From the IMG/VR virus record IMGVR_UViG_3300021961_000288, positions 1-36,122 of that record: DNA of 36,122 bases; one strand, written 5' to 3'. Each line of letters starts with the position of its first letter. The stretch's first letter is position 1. Positions 1-8,400 of this stretch are shown in pieces. Under the pieces are notes generated by a model, which saw only the letters and a list, made by a program, of their open reading frames with translations, made no database searches and was not told the DNA's origin. The DNA comes from a virus. The position numbers were made by a program, and so were the translations under genes.

Positions 1-56
1 ACCTTACCTGCCGTAACGCGAAGAAGCAGGGCAAACTAACCGCCAAGACTGCCTAA
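1..56 (+). CDS. Major capsid protein, 3' fragment (second copy of C-terminus)
   Basis: The reading frame entering from the left edge encodes LTCRNAKKQGKLTAKTA and stops at TAA 54-56. It is identical to the C-terminus of the complete capsid gene at 34683-35621. It is not a separate gene: it is the tail of the capsid gene carried round by the overlap between the two window ends. Confidence 0.93.
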   Translation, partial: LTCRNAKKQGKLTAKTA

Positions 57-80
57 TAAGCGTCTAGGAACAGGTAACAT

Positions 81-114
81 ATTGGTGGTGGGGGTGTATG
101 CCCCCACCACCAAT
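81..114 (+). terminator. Strong hairpin after major capsid gene
   Basis: A perfect 14-bp stem (ATTGGTGGTGGGGG pairing with CCCCCACCACCAAT) closes a 6-nt loop TGTATG, 25 nt after the capsid stop codon and just before the next gene's RBS. No T-run follows, so it may be an attenuator or an mRNA 3'-end stabiliser rather than a full intrinsic terminator. Its position would allow more capsid transcript than downstream transcript. The second copy at 35646-35679 differs by one C-to-T that keeps a G-U pair. Confidence 0.8.
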
Positions 115-131
115 ACTATTCGGGAGAGATT

Positions 132-461
132 ATGGCTAAAGTTGGCAAAGGTCTTGGACCAAAAGATAAGTCGTACGAAAAGGCTGAAGAGAAGCGCCTA
201 GGAGGGTTGAAGCCATCCTCCAAGAAGGGTCCATCTTCTGCTTCTGCTGGCTACAAGAAGTTGAAGAACCCTGCCACTGAGGCTAAGCGACGCGAGTTCG
301 TAAAAGCAGAGTTGGCTAAGAAGAATATTACCCCCAGCGCCAGTGGTAAGCGTTCGGTTGCTGAGATTGCGGCTCGCGAAATGGCTCGCCAGAAGTTTGC
401 TCGTCAACGCAAGCGTCAACGCGCAGCCCGTAAGTCGTCATCCGATTATGGAATGGAATAA
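132..461 (+). CDS. Small highly basic protein downstream of capsid
   Basis: This 109-aa protein is rich in Lys/Arg and has no membrane segment. It contains a Lys/Ser-rich N-terminal half (KPSSKKGPSS) and a basic helical C-terminal half (ARQKFARQRKRQRAARK) that could bind nucleic acid. The start has a good RBS (GGGAGAG, 5 nt away). It follows the capsid hairpin and its stop overlaps the next ATG by one base (taATG), so it is co-translated with the 461-835 gene. I do not recognise a family; a DNA-condensing or minor head protein is only a guess. A variant copy lies at 35697-36026. Confidence 0.85.
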   Translation: MAKVGKGLGPKDKSYEKAEEKRLGGLKPSSKKGPSSASAGYKKLKNPATEAKRREFVKAELAKKNITPSASGKRSVAEIAAREMARQKFARQRKRQRAARKSSSDYGME

Positions 462-835
462 TGGCTGACAAAAAGCCGAAGGAAATCACTCCGATTCCAC
501 CAGACCGTTTTAATGCGTTGTCTGCTGCCGACAGGAATACCCACCTAGAGGAGTTGGGTCGTCAGGCGATGATTGGCAAAGCCAAATGGATTGAAAAGAC
601 TGGTGTTTTGGGCAGGCAGGTTGAAGCCTATAAGGCGGCTACTTCGCAGTCTGAACGTCGCAGCATTTTGCGCAATATGGGCGAACAGGTGCAGAATTCG
701 TATGTTTCTCGCAATTTCAAGAGCAGTACCTCCGCAAAGCCGCGTATGACGGTGCGTGAAGCCTTTGGTGCTGCGAAAATAGAATTGGGTCGTGGTGGTC
801 GTGGAGGTGGGGGTTCGCTGAAGCGAACCAACTAA
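461..835 (+). CDS. Hypothetical head-region protein
   Basis: The 124-aa product is mostly helical and hydrophilic, starting MADKKPKEITPIPPDRFNAL and ending in a glycine/arginine patch (GRGGRGGGGSLKRTN). The ATG overlaps the previous stop by one base. Lying between the capsid and head-tail adaptor genes, it probably acts in the head or connector, but no family is recognised. The repeat of its 5' end runs off the right edge of the window at 36026. Confidence 0.82.
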   Translation: MADKKPKEITPIPPDRFNALSAADRNTHLEELGRQAMIGKAKWIEKTGVLGRQVEAYKAATSQSERRSILRNMGEQVQNSYVSRNFKSSTSAKPRMTVREAFGAAKIELGRGGRGGGGSLKRTN

Positions 836-836
836 T

Positions 837-857
837 ATACGGGAACAAAACCCGTAT
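837..857 (+). terminator. Short intergenic hairpin
   Basis: ATACGGG and CCCGTAT form a perfect 7-bp stem around the loop AACAAAA, two bases after the stop at 835, followed by TTG. The stem is modest and has no long T-run, so it may be a weak terminator or an RNA stability element within the structural transcript. Confidence 0.5.
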
Positions 858-862
858 TTGTG

Positions 863-1141
863 ATGAACTCACAGCCCAATCCAGTTCCTGCACACTCCTA
901 TTATGGGGTACTTGTTGACGGTTACCGTCTGACCCCTACTGCCGACAGCCGTTTGGCTGCCCCCAGCGGACCATATTTGGGTCGTGATGGGAAATGCAAA
1001 TGGGCGGATGATACCTGTGAAGGGTTCGCGGTCAAGGATTCTGAGTTCTGCATTGGGCACACGAAGCGTGTTTCCAAGAGTAAGCAGCATCTGAAAGCCA
1101 AGACTGGCGAAAAATTGGTTGACCCCAAGGATGGTGAATAA
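863..1141 (+). CDS. Small Cys/His protein, likely zinc-binding
   Basis: The product is 92 aa from ATG 863; a GTG directly before it (860) is an alternative start. A CKWADDTCEGF...EFCIGH pattern (residues ~48-68) gives three Cys and one His spaced like a zinc knuckle, a layout seen in small phage proteins near head-tail genes. The C-terminus is lysine-rich. The stop overlaps the adaptor gene's ATG (taATG), implying translational coupling. No clear RBS was seen. Function unknown. Confidence 0.75.
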   Translation: MNSQPNPVPAHSYYGVLVDGYRLTPTADSRLAAPSGPYLGRDGKCKWADDTCEGFAVKDSEFCIGHTKRVSKSKQHLKAKTGEKLVDPKDGE

Positions 1142-1851
1142 TGGCTTATCAGACAATGACCGCAACTTCGTTGCGTCAAACTGTCCGCGATATTACCGAT
1201 TTGGACACCGAAGATTTGCCAGATTCGCTGCTGAACCTGTATATTCGTGACGGCTATTACAGGATTTTGGATGTTGAGAAGCGTTGGTCGTTTTTGGAGC
1301 AATCGTTTACGTTTAATACGGTAGCGGGACAAAGGGAGTATTCTATTTCGGCGTTTACCGCCGACCCCATTTCTCAGGTTGTGTCCATTGTTGACAATAC
1401 GGCTGTTGGGCAGCGTTTGGATATGGTTTCGTATGATATGGCTGAGCAGACTTATATGGGGTCATATGATACGTCTGGCGACCCTTTGTTTTATGCTGTT
1501 TGGGATGGCGCTATTCATTTGTTTCCGAAGCCGAACAATGTTAGGACGTTGACTTGTCGCGGTTATCGTGAACCGATTGATTGGGTCACCAGCGGTGGCG
1601 CTGTTGACGCGTCACCGTCTTTGCATTTTCCGTTGGTTTATTATGCGTGCAGCCGTATTTATCAGCGTCTTGAGGATTCTGCTATGGCTGCTGTTTATAA
1701 GCAGTCGTTTGATGAGGGTGTTGCTCTTGCTCGGGCGCAGATTAAGAAACCTGTTAGCCACGGGCATTTGATTATGGCGCATGGACAAACCAAGGGTCGC
1801 CCAACTTATAAGGGATGGTTGGAGCAACTTGGCAAGACGTTGGGGCAATAA
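1141..1851 (+). CDS. Head-to-tail adaptor protein (SU10-adaptor / gp11-like)
   Basis: This 236-aa protein has the layout of podoviral adaptor (tail tubular A-like) proteins that join the portal to the tail nozzle. It has an N-terminal helical part (LRQTVRDITDLDTEDLPDSL...RDGYYRI), a central beta-rich part with the typical W-G-D-P run (GDPLFYAVWDGAIHLFPKPN, ~118-137), and a C-terminal helical pair. It lies directly before the nozzle-like gene, the order usual in podoviruses. Assignment is by sequence pattern and synteny; confidence in the general role is good. Confidence 0.72.
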   Translation: MAYQTMTATSLRQTVRDITDLDTEDLPDSLLNLYIRDGYYRILDVEKRWSFLEQSFTFNTVAGQREYSISAFTADPISQVVSIVDNTAVGQRLDMVSYDMAEQTYMGSYDTSGDPLFYAVWDGAIHLFPKPNNVRTLTCRGYREPIDWVTSGGAVDASPSLHFPLVYYACSRIYQRLEDSAMAAVYKQSFDEGVALARAQIKKPVSHGHLIMAHGQTKGRPTYKGWLEQLGKTLGQ

Positions 1852-3462
1852 GTGTCGCAGTTGCAAATTTTCCAGCAGCAGGATTTTACTGGCGGGTTGA
1901 ACTTTCGTGCCGACCAGTTCCAGTTGGCTGAAAATGAGTCGCCGCGTATGTTGAATGTTGAGATTGACCCGCGAGGCGGCGTGTTTTCTCGGGGTGGTTA
2001 TCAACGGATTAACACGACGGCTGTTGCTGGCACGTGGGACCCACACCAGTTGTGGTGGTTTACTGGTGCTACGCCGCGGATTATGTTGACGAACGGCACC
2101 CAAGTTTTGCATTCCACTGGTGGGGATTTTACGGTGTTGGAAAGTTCCGCTGGGGTTCCTGTTGCTGCTTCAGCGGATGAGGGTGCATGTTTCGCGAACT
2201 GGGGTGACGAATTATATATTGCTGGTGGACATGGTGGTACTACTGGTTACCGTTGGAAAACAACTGACGCATATGCGACCTCTATTCCAGTGTTGACGTC
2301 GGCGCATTGGAACAACAATTACAATAGCCCTGGGTCTAACCATTTTCCGTTGGCTGAACACCTCGTTGTCCATGCCAACAAAATGTTTGCTGCCGATGTT
2401 ACCGTAAGTGGTACGCATTATCCGAACAGGGTGTATTGGTCGCATGAGAATCAGCCACGAGATTGGGCTGAAGCGGATTATGTAGAAATTAATACTGGTG
2501 GCACTGGTGTTCGCGGTATGGCTGTTGTGGCTGGTTCGCTGGTCATATTTAAGCCTCAGGCGGTATTTGTTCTTGTTGGTTATGATTCGGATAATTTTCA
2601 GTTGGTTGAATTGTCAACGAAAATTGGTGCTGTTTCGCATCGTGGTATTGCGGTATCTCAAAGCGGTGTATATTTCTTTAGCAACCCTGAGGGATTATAT
2701 TTCTTTAATGGTTCCAGTATTGTTGATATTTTTTCGCCGCTGCGTCCAGCAGCGGATTTGGGTCAGTTCAATACTGCTGTTCCTGAGGCGATTTCTTTGA
2801 GTTGGGTTAATAACAAGTTGTGGTTGTCGGCGGCGTATGACCGCACGACAACGGTTACGAATGTTACTGTTAATTTCGTGTATGACCCGAGCATTGGTGG
2901 TTCGGGTGCGTGGACAATGTTTCAGTCCTCTGATGGATATGGTCTGATTAGTGGTTCTGATTTTACGGATGCTAGTGACGTTAACCGTTCGTATATGATT
3001 CATCCTGTGCAGCCTTATGTTCTTGAGGTTGACCGCTATAGTACGGTAACTGACAACATTAATGGTACTCCCACAAACTTTACGAGTACGTATCGCACAA
3101 AGTGGTTTGATGGCGGCACGTATTTGCAGAAGAAAATGTTTCGCCGTCCCGATTTTGTGGTGAAGAACCCTGATATTTCTTCCAGTATTAATGTTAAAGT
3201 TTTTCACGATTATGATGATGGCGACAACAATCAGCGCCGTGCTTATGATTTGGTTATTTCTCCTCCAGATGCTGGTTTGATTTGGGGTACAGATTTGTGG
3301 GGTGATGTGTGGGGTTCTGGTTTGCCAACTTCGGCGATTATTGTTGGCAAGAATTTGGGTTTAGCCAAGGCTGTGCAAATTGAATTGACTGGTCCAGCAG
3401 GTCAGTCATGGGGCATTAACAGTATTGGCTGGAAGTATCAACCAAGGAGAATCAAAGGATAA
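1852..3462 (+). CDS. Tail nozzle / DNA-stabilisation beta-propeller-like protein
   Basis: The 536-aa product starts at GTG 1852, directly after the adaptor stop. Its N-terminus (DFTGGLNFRADQFQLAENES followed by a G-G-x-x-x-R-G-G-Y block) is the signature of podoviral nozzle and packaged-DNA stabilisation proteins such as T7 gp12 and P22 gp10. Repeated beta-rich blocks with aromatic/Gly motifs (VYWSHENQPRDW, GVYFFSNPEGLYFF) fit a beta-propeller. It would cap the head-tail conduit. The C-terminus has an RTKWFDGG motif common in this family. The exact homologue is not established here. Confidence 0.75.
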   Translation: MSQLQIFQQQDFTGGLNFRADQFQLAENESPRMLNVEIDPRGGVFSRGGYQRINTTAVAGTWDPHQLWWFTGATPRIMLTNGTQVLHSTGGDFTVLESSAGVPVAASADEGACFANWGDELYIAGGHGGTTGYRWKTTDAYATSIPVLTSAHWNNNYNSPGSNHFPLAEHLVVHANKMFAADVTVSGTHYPNRVYWSHENQPRDWAEADYVEINTGGTGVRGMAVVAGSLVIFKPQAVFVLVGYDSDNFQLVELSTKIGAVSHRGIAVSQSGVYFFSNPEGLYFFNGSSIVDIFSPLRPAADLGQFNTAVPEAISLSWVNNKLWLSAAYDRTTTVTNVTVNFVYDPSIGGSGAWTMFQSSDGYGLISGSDFTDASDVNRSYMIHPVQPYVLEVDRYSTVTDNINGTPTNFTSTYRTKWFDGGTYLQKKMFRRPDFVVKNPDISSSINVKVFHDYDDGDNNQRRAYDLVISPPDAGLIWGTDLWGDVWGSGLPTSAIIVGKNLGLAKAVQIELTGPAGQSWGINSIGWKYQPRRIKG

Positions 3463-3465
3463 TTT

Positions 3466-3693
3466 ATGGCTACTCTTAGTATTCCAAATAACTTTATTAA
3501 CGGCACCGTCGCAGTAGCGACGGAGGTTAACGCCAACTTTACGGCTGTTAAGACTTTCGTTGAGGGTATTTCGGCGGGGACAAACATTGACGATGGGGCA
3601 ATTACTTACAGCAAGTTGGATGCGAATGTCGCTTCTCAGTTGGCTGCTGGTGATTCGGCTGCTGTGGTTCTTGGGGCGCAGGTGTTTGGCTGA
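3466..3693 (+). CDS. Small tail-fibre-like structural protein
   Basis: The 75-aa product begins MATLSIPNNFINGTVAVATE and continues VNANFTAVKTFV. This IPNxFxNGTxAxAxxVNANF motif is widespread at the N-termini of phage fibre and baseplate-type proteins. Here the protein is much shorter than a full fibre, so it may be a trimeric adaptor or plug segment. It has a good RBS (AAAGGA) and lies 3 bp after the nozzle gene. Confidence 0.72.
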   Translation: MATLSIPNNFINGTVAVATEVNANFTAVKTFVEGISAGTNIDDGAITYSKLDANVASQLAAGDSAAVVLGAQVFG

Positions 3694-3695
3694 TT

Positions 3696-3842
3696 ATGCC
3701 AGCAGAGTTACTTTTGCCTCAGGTCAATGCGTTGGCTGGTCCAGACAAGGATGCGTTGACGAATATTTTTGCGGCGTTGCTGCGTGAAGTGAATCGTCTG
3801 AATACGGAGATTGATAATTTGCGTCGGGAGATGAAGCGATGA
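3696..3842 (+). CDS. 48-aa coiled-coil protein
   Basis: ATG 3696 opens a 48-codon frame beginning MPAELLLPQVNALAG, with a C-terminal heptad pattern (LLREVNRLNTEIDNLRREMK) that predicts a short coiled coil. It starts 2 bp after the previous stop and its TGA overlaps the next ATG (ATGA), which is strong evidence for a real, coupled gene. Likely a small tail or core accessory protein; no family recognised. Confidence 0.72.
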   Translation: MPAELLLPQVNALAGPDKDALTNIFAALLREVNRLNTEIDNLRREMKR

Positions 3843-4279
3843 GTAATGTTGAAACAGCGATGTATAGTGATTTTGGGTTGTCTGAGGCTGCTCAACGCCG
3901 TCAACGTTTGGCGCAGTCGCTGGCTAATCAGCAGGCGGCATTTATGGGTCAGACGCGTGGTCAGCGTCGTATTTCTGATATTACTCGCCAATATGCTGAG
4001 GGTTATCGTCCTCGTCAGGCTGAGTTTGGGCGCCGCGGTTTTGGTGGTCCCAATGTTCAGTCTGGTATTCGTCAGCGTGGTTTGCAGCGTTATGCGGAGC
4101 AGTTTCAACGTGATTTGGGTGATGAATCGTTGGCTTTGCAGCAGGAGTTGAATAATATTGCGATGTTGGAGGCTGGTGGTCAGGCTGATTTGGATTCGTA
4201 TCTGAATCAGTTGCGTGTCAATAAGGCTCAGCAGATTATGGAAGCGGCAGCGGCTTTGTCGCAATATACGGGATATTAG
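3839..4279 (+). CDS. Putative internal virion protein, Gln/Arg-rich helical
   Basis: A 146-aa product dominated by helical, Gln/Arg/Ala-rich sequence (AAQRRQRLAQSLANQQAAF; ALQQELNNIAMLEAGGQADL), without membrane segments. It starts in an ATGA overlap with the 48-aa gene and precedes two larger helical proteins, the position of T7 gp14/gp15-type core proteins in podoviruses. The family is not recognised; the role is inferred from position and composition. Confidence 0.65.
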   Translation: MSNVETAMYSDFGLSEAAQRRQRLAQSLANQQAAFMGQTRGQRRISDITRQYAEGYRPRQAEFGRRGFGGPNVQSGIRQRGLQRYAEQFQRDLGDESLALQQELNNIAMLEAGGQADLDSYLNQLRVNKAQQIMEAAAALSQYTGY

Positions 4280-4297
4280 AACAAGGAGCATAATGGT

Positions 4298-5437
4298 ATG
4301 ACTGTTACACAAGAAGAAATAGATGCATATAACAAGAGAATGCAGAATATTTATGCGCCTGCTTACACGCAGACTCGTGGTTTCAGCACCCCTAGGCAGT
4401 CGGTTGGTGGTGGTTTGTCGGGCAGGATTGACCCAGCAGAATTTGCAAAACGCCAACAGGCGCGTCTCAAGGATATAGAAAAAGCAAAGGAAGAAGAGAA
4501 GGACCTTGCTTCTGAAAAGTTGGCTATGGCTAGGGCGGCGGCTAGTTTGCAGGCTGACCGTGAGGCTCGTGAATGGGAAAAGCAAAAGCGCAAGTGGGAT
4601 GTTTCTGACCGCGATTTGCAGTTGCGTTTGGCTGAACAGCAGAGGGAGCGTGAAGCGGCTGAGCGAGCGCGTCAAGGTGCAGCATATCGCGGCATAGGCG
4701 ATTTGTATGCGCGTCAAGGTGAAGAGTCTTATCAGTCGGCGTTGCAAAGGATTTCCGATTTGTATGGCGGTGAAGAGGGTGCGTTGTCTGATGCACGTAA
4801 ACGCCAGTTGGATGCGTTGAGCAGAGCGTTGGGTGAATCTCGTGGGCAGATTACGTCCGCTGAGCAGCAAGCCTTGCAGGGGCTTGTTGCACCAACCGCG
4901 TATCAGAATGTTCCGCTGGTGGATTTGTCCCCGCAGCAACAGGTTCTTCAGGCAGCGTTGGCTGCTGAAGGTGTCGGTGCTTCACCCGAGCAGATTGCTG
5001 AACAGAATTATGCGCAGCAGTTGGCTGCGCAGTTTAATGAGTTGGCTAGGCGTTCATCTGAACAGTTGAATGTTGGGGAGCAGAACTATTTGGCTGCTTT
5101 GCGTAATGCTTTGACTGGTGGCGCTTTGGCGGCACGGACAGGTGTGGAGCAGCGTGGCACGGCGATTACGGGTGGCATTGAGGAGCAATATGGGGCGGCT
5201 ATGCGCGAGTTGGCTCGTCAACGGGCTGCTGAGCAGGCTGCCGCCGAGCAAGCACGTCAGGAGGCAGCACTTAGGGCTGCTGCGGCTCGTGCTGAGGCTG
5301 AAGGTTACTCCCCTGCCCCACAGTCGGATGAGGAAAAGCAAACTCAAACCGAGACTGAGGCTGAGGCTGCCCGTCGCAAGGCGATGGAGCAGTTGGCGGC
5401 TGCTATTCTCAGGGGTGAAGCCGTACAAATGCTTTAA
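4298..5437 (+). CDS. Putative internal core protein, long coiled coil
   Basis: This 379-aa protein is rich in Ala, Gln, Glu and Arg and predicted to be almost entirely helical or coiled coil from residue ~45 on (RLKDIEKAKEEEKDLASEKL; ELARQRAAEQAAAEQARQE). It starts at the second of two close ATGs, because the first (4293) stops after two codons; GGAG lies about 10 nt upstream. It lies directly before the giant virion protein, as ejection core proteins do. Function is inferred; nothing enzymatic is visible. Confidence 0.65.
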   Translation: MTVTQEEIDAYNKRMQNIYAPAYTQTRGFSTPRQSVGGGLSGRIDPAEFAKRQQARLKDIEKAKEEEKDLASEKLAMARAAASLQADREAREWEKQKRKWDVSDRDLQLRLAEQQREREAAERARQGAAYRGIGDLYARQGEESYQSALQRISDLYGGEEGALSDARKRQLDALSRALGESRGQITSAEQQALQGLVAPTAYQNVPLVDLSPQQQVLQAALAAEGVGASPEQIAEQNYAQQLAAQFNELARRSSEQLNVGEQNYLAALRNALTGGALAARTGVEQRGTAITGGIEEQYGAAMRELARQRAAEQAAAEQARQEAALRAAAARAEAEGYSPAPQSDEEKQTQTETEAEAARRKAMEQLAAAILRGEAVQML

Positions 5438-8400
5438 TTGGGGAACGTTTCCCGCATTATAGATATGGCTGCTGTTACTCCTGACCCAACTGAGCAGTAT
5501 ATTGCGAAATTAAAGCGCCAATATGGTAAGGATTGGCTTTCCAAGTCTTTGGGTGTTACGTCGCAAAGCCGAGCCATATATGAGAATCCCAATGCGTGGC
5601 GGAAACGCATAGGTGATGGCACTTATGACACGACCGTTAATGAGGAAAAAGCGAAGTTGGAAAAGGCTGCGAGTACCGCATCGCAGCGCATTAAGTATTC
5701 GTTGGACATTCCTTATGAGAAGCGTCAGGAACTTATTGCGGAAATCAATAAGGCGTCTCAAGGCGAAAAGGCTAATGTTGATAAGTCGTTTTGGGACAAG
5801 ATTACGGAGATTGCTACATCTCGTGTTATTTCGCCGTTCATAGGAAATTTCAAGGCGGGTGTTTCTCCTGCTGATAAAACCGAGTTGATTCCTTTCAAGA
5901 AGGAAGTTGCTACGGTTTGGAGTGGCACCAGAAAAGCGCAGAAGATTGCGCAGTCTGGTCTTAAAGAAATTCAGGACTTGCAGACGCAGTTGAAGAAGAA
6001 GGGTCCGTTGGGTGCTGGGGCTGCCGAGGCGGTGGGTTTGGTTGCTGGTGGAATTCCCAAGTTGGCTAATGCGATGCAAAGCATCGCTGGTTATTCTGCT
6101 AATTCTGAAGAATTCAAGAGGATTGCTGAAGAAAAAGGCGACAAGTTGAATCCGTCGTTTGACGAGTTCATTATGCAAATCAAGGACCCTGATTGGGCTT
6201 GGCGCAATAGCGTATATTCGCAGTCCATTAAAGAACGTAGCAAGGCGTGGCAGGAAAATCTGAAAGATTTGGATATTCCGTTGCCCAAGACGGATGTTGA
6301 TATTGAGGTTGGTCAGTTGGCTGCCCGTTTGCCTGCGTTCATTACAGATGTTGGTGTTGATGTGGCTACGGACCCGTTGTCGTATGTTACTGGTGTTGGT
6401 GAGGTTGCGTATATTGGTAAGGCTGGTCGCACACTTCTCGCTGAGAAGTTCGCGACTACCGAAATGGTAGCCAGATATCCTCAGTTGGCTGGTAAAACGA
6501 ATGAGATTTTGCGGTTGGGTCAGTGGGCTATTCCGAAGGAGATTCGTTTAGCGGAGGGAATTAACAGCGGTGTGCGTATTGCTGGTTCTCCGATTGCTGG
6601 CACGGACAATATTGCGATGATGGTTGGTAAGCCTTTGTCTATTGTTCGCGCAAAAATAGCGGACTATGCTGCCGCGACTCGTTTGGGTGATGTGTTGGGC
6701 AAGTATGGTACACGCAAATCTATTATTGAGTTGGCGAATGCTGGCAAAAAGGGAATTTTGTCCGAGGCTAATACTTGGAAGGCAACCGACGAGGAAGCGC
6801 GTCGGGGTGTTGCGGCTTGGTCCATGCGCATGATTGGAAAAGGCACCACGAATGAGGAAGCACGCAAGGCTGCGGCTGCGGTTAAGCCGATTATTCAGGA
6901 AGCCCAAAAAACTGGAAATAGGAATCTGCCTGAGTTGGTGGAAATGTTGGGAACTGCGCCTTATCGTTTGGATGAGACGCAACTCAAGTTGGCTACCGAT
7001 TTTAAGAATTGGCAGGATTCATTATACAAGTTGGTGCAGGAACGGTACGAAAAGTTCGGTTTGGATTTTGGTTCAACCATAAAGGATTGGTCGTGGTTGG
7101 ATGGTTATGTGCATCACACGATGACGCGTGAGGCACGCGATTTCTTGCGCAGTAAAGCGGGTGATGTTGCTCGTGGCGCGTTGCGTAATGGCGATTTCAC
7201 CTTGGATGAAATCCTGAATGTTGGTCGCCCGTTGCGTCACCGCAAGTTGGTTGCGGGTGAAGAGTTCATGGGTGTTGAAGTAAAACAGGGCACCATCACG
7301 GAAATGAACGACATTTTTAAGCGTGTGACTGGAACGGACATAAATTTCTTTGAGACGGATGTTGCTGTCGTTGCCGAATCTTACGCAAATTCAATGGCGA
7401 AAATGTTGGGTCGCGAAGCATTCACTCGTCGTGGCATGGCATTCGGTGGCGACGTAGCCCAAAAGTTGATTAAGGTTGATGTTCCAGATTCCAAGTTGGC
7501 TGAAACGTTAAAGAAGTCGTTGGTTGAGTGGCGTTCTGTCCGTGCTGGTTTGCGTGGCGATGTGGCGGCATCGTATAATGGTTTGGAGAAGTGGGTGCGC
7601 GAAGGCGTCAAGGAGGCTGAGCGCATCGTCAACAAGCAGGCGCGGGAAACCGCAACGAACGAAAACTCAATTAAGGTTGCCGTTGAACGTTTACGCAAAC
7701 TAGAGGCTGATTTGGTTGAGGCGCGTAATGCCGCCGACACTGTTGAAATGGCGATGCGTGGCGAGTTTGACACGCAGCACGCGGTGCTGCTGTCCGAGGT
7801 TCAGAATCTTCGTGTTGCTTTGGAAACTGGTAATGCGGATATGGCGGTTCAGCGTGAGATATTGCAGAACACCTATATGGCGATGTATCCGAATGCGAAG
7901 AAAATTCCTGATGATGTGGATGTGTTGGCTGACCGTATAGTTCGTGCGCGTGGTGGCGCAGCCTCCAAGGAGGTGCGTTTGATTGAGGACGAGATAACAA
8001 AAATTAGCACCAAGTTGGATGATGTTGACCCTAAAAGCCCAGAATATGTGGCGTTGACGAACCGTGAAGCAGAACTGAAAGAACTGTTGAATGGTTATAA
8101 TGTCGCAAGCGAGAACGCGTTGCGACAGGATTATGCGCTGGATACGCCGTTTTTGTTTATTGATGATTCGGAGTTGTTGCTAACCAGTCAACAGGTTCCG
8201 TTTACCATGTTGCGTTCCAATCCTCGTTCAGCGGGGACGGGGAAGTTGGTTGGTATTCGTGCGTTGGCAAATGACGAGATTTTGGATAGCCGCACGTTTG
8301 AGGGTGTAACACATATTTTTGGTGCACGCAGCATGGGTGAGGCGTTGGCTGACCAGATGGATTTGGCTGGTATTGATAGCACGTTGTATCGTGAGGTGTT

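Larger units (their letters stand above)
1..557. repeat. Left copy of imperfect terminal repeat (557 bp)
   Basis: The first 557 bases recur at 35566-36122 without indels, with 13 substitutions by eye, nearly all transitions. The first ~110 bases (capsid gene end plus most of the hairpin) are identical; differences fall from 112 to 489. The repeat joins the end of the capsid gene to the same downstream genes, so it marks more than one turn around a circular or circularly permuted genome rather than an internal duplication. The mismatches mean the two ends come from slightly different strain variants or divergent unit copies. Confidence 0.95.

Noticed and set aside
3719-4939. 406-codon open frame on the minus strand
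   Set aside because: It is antisense to three genes with RBS and coupled overlaps; its composition (Leu/Arg/Thr-rich) is that of a shadow of TTG/CGT-rich coding.
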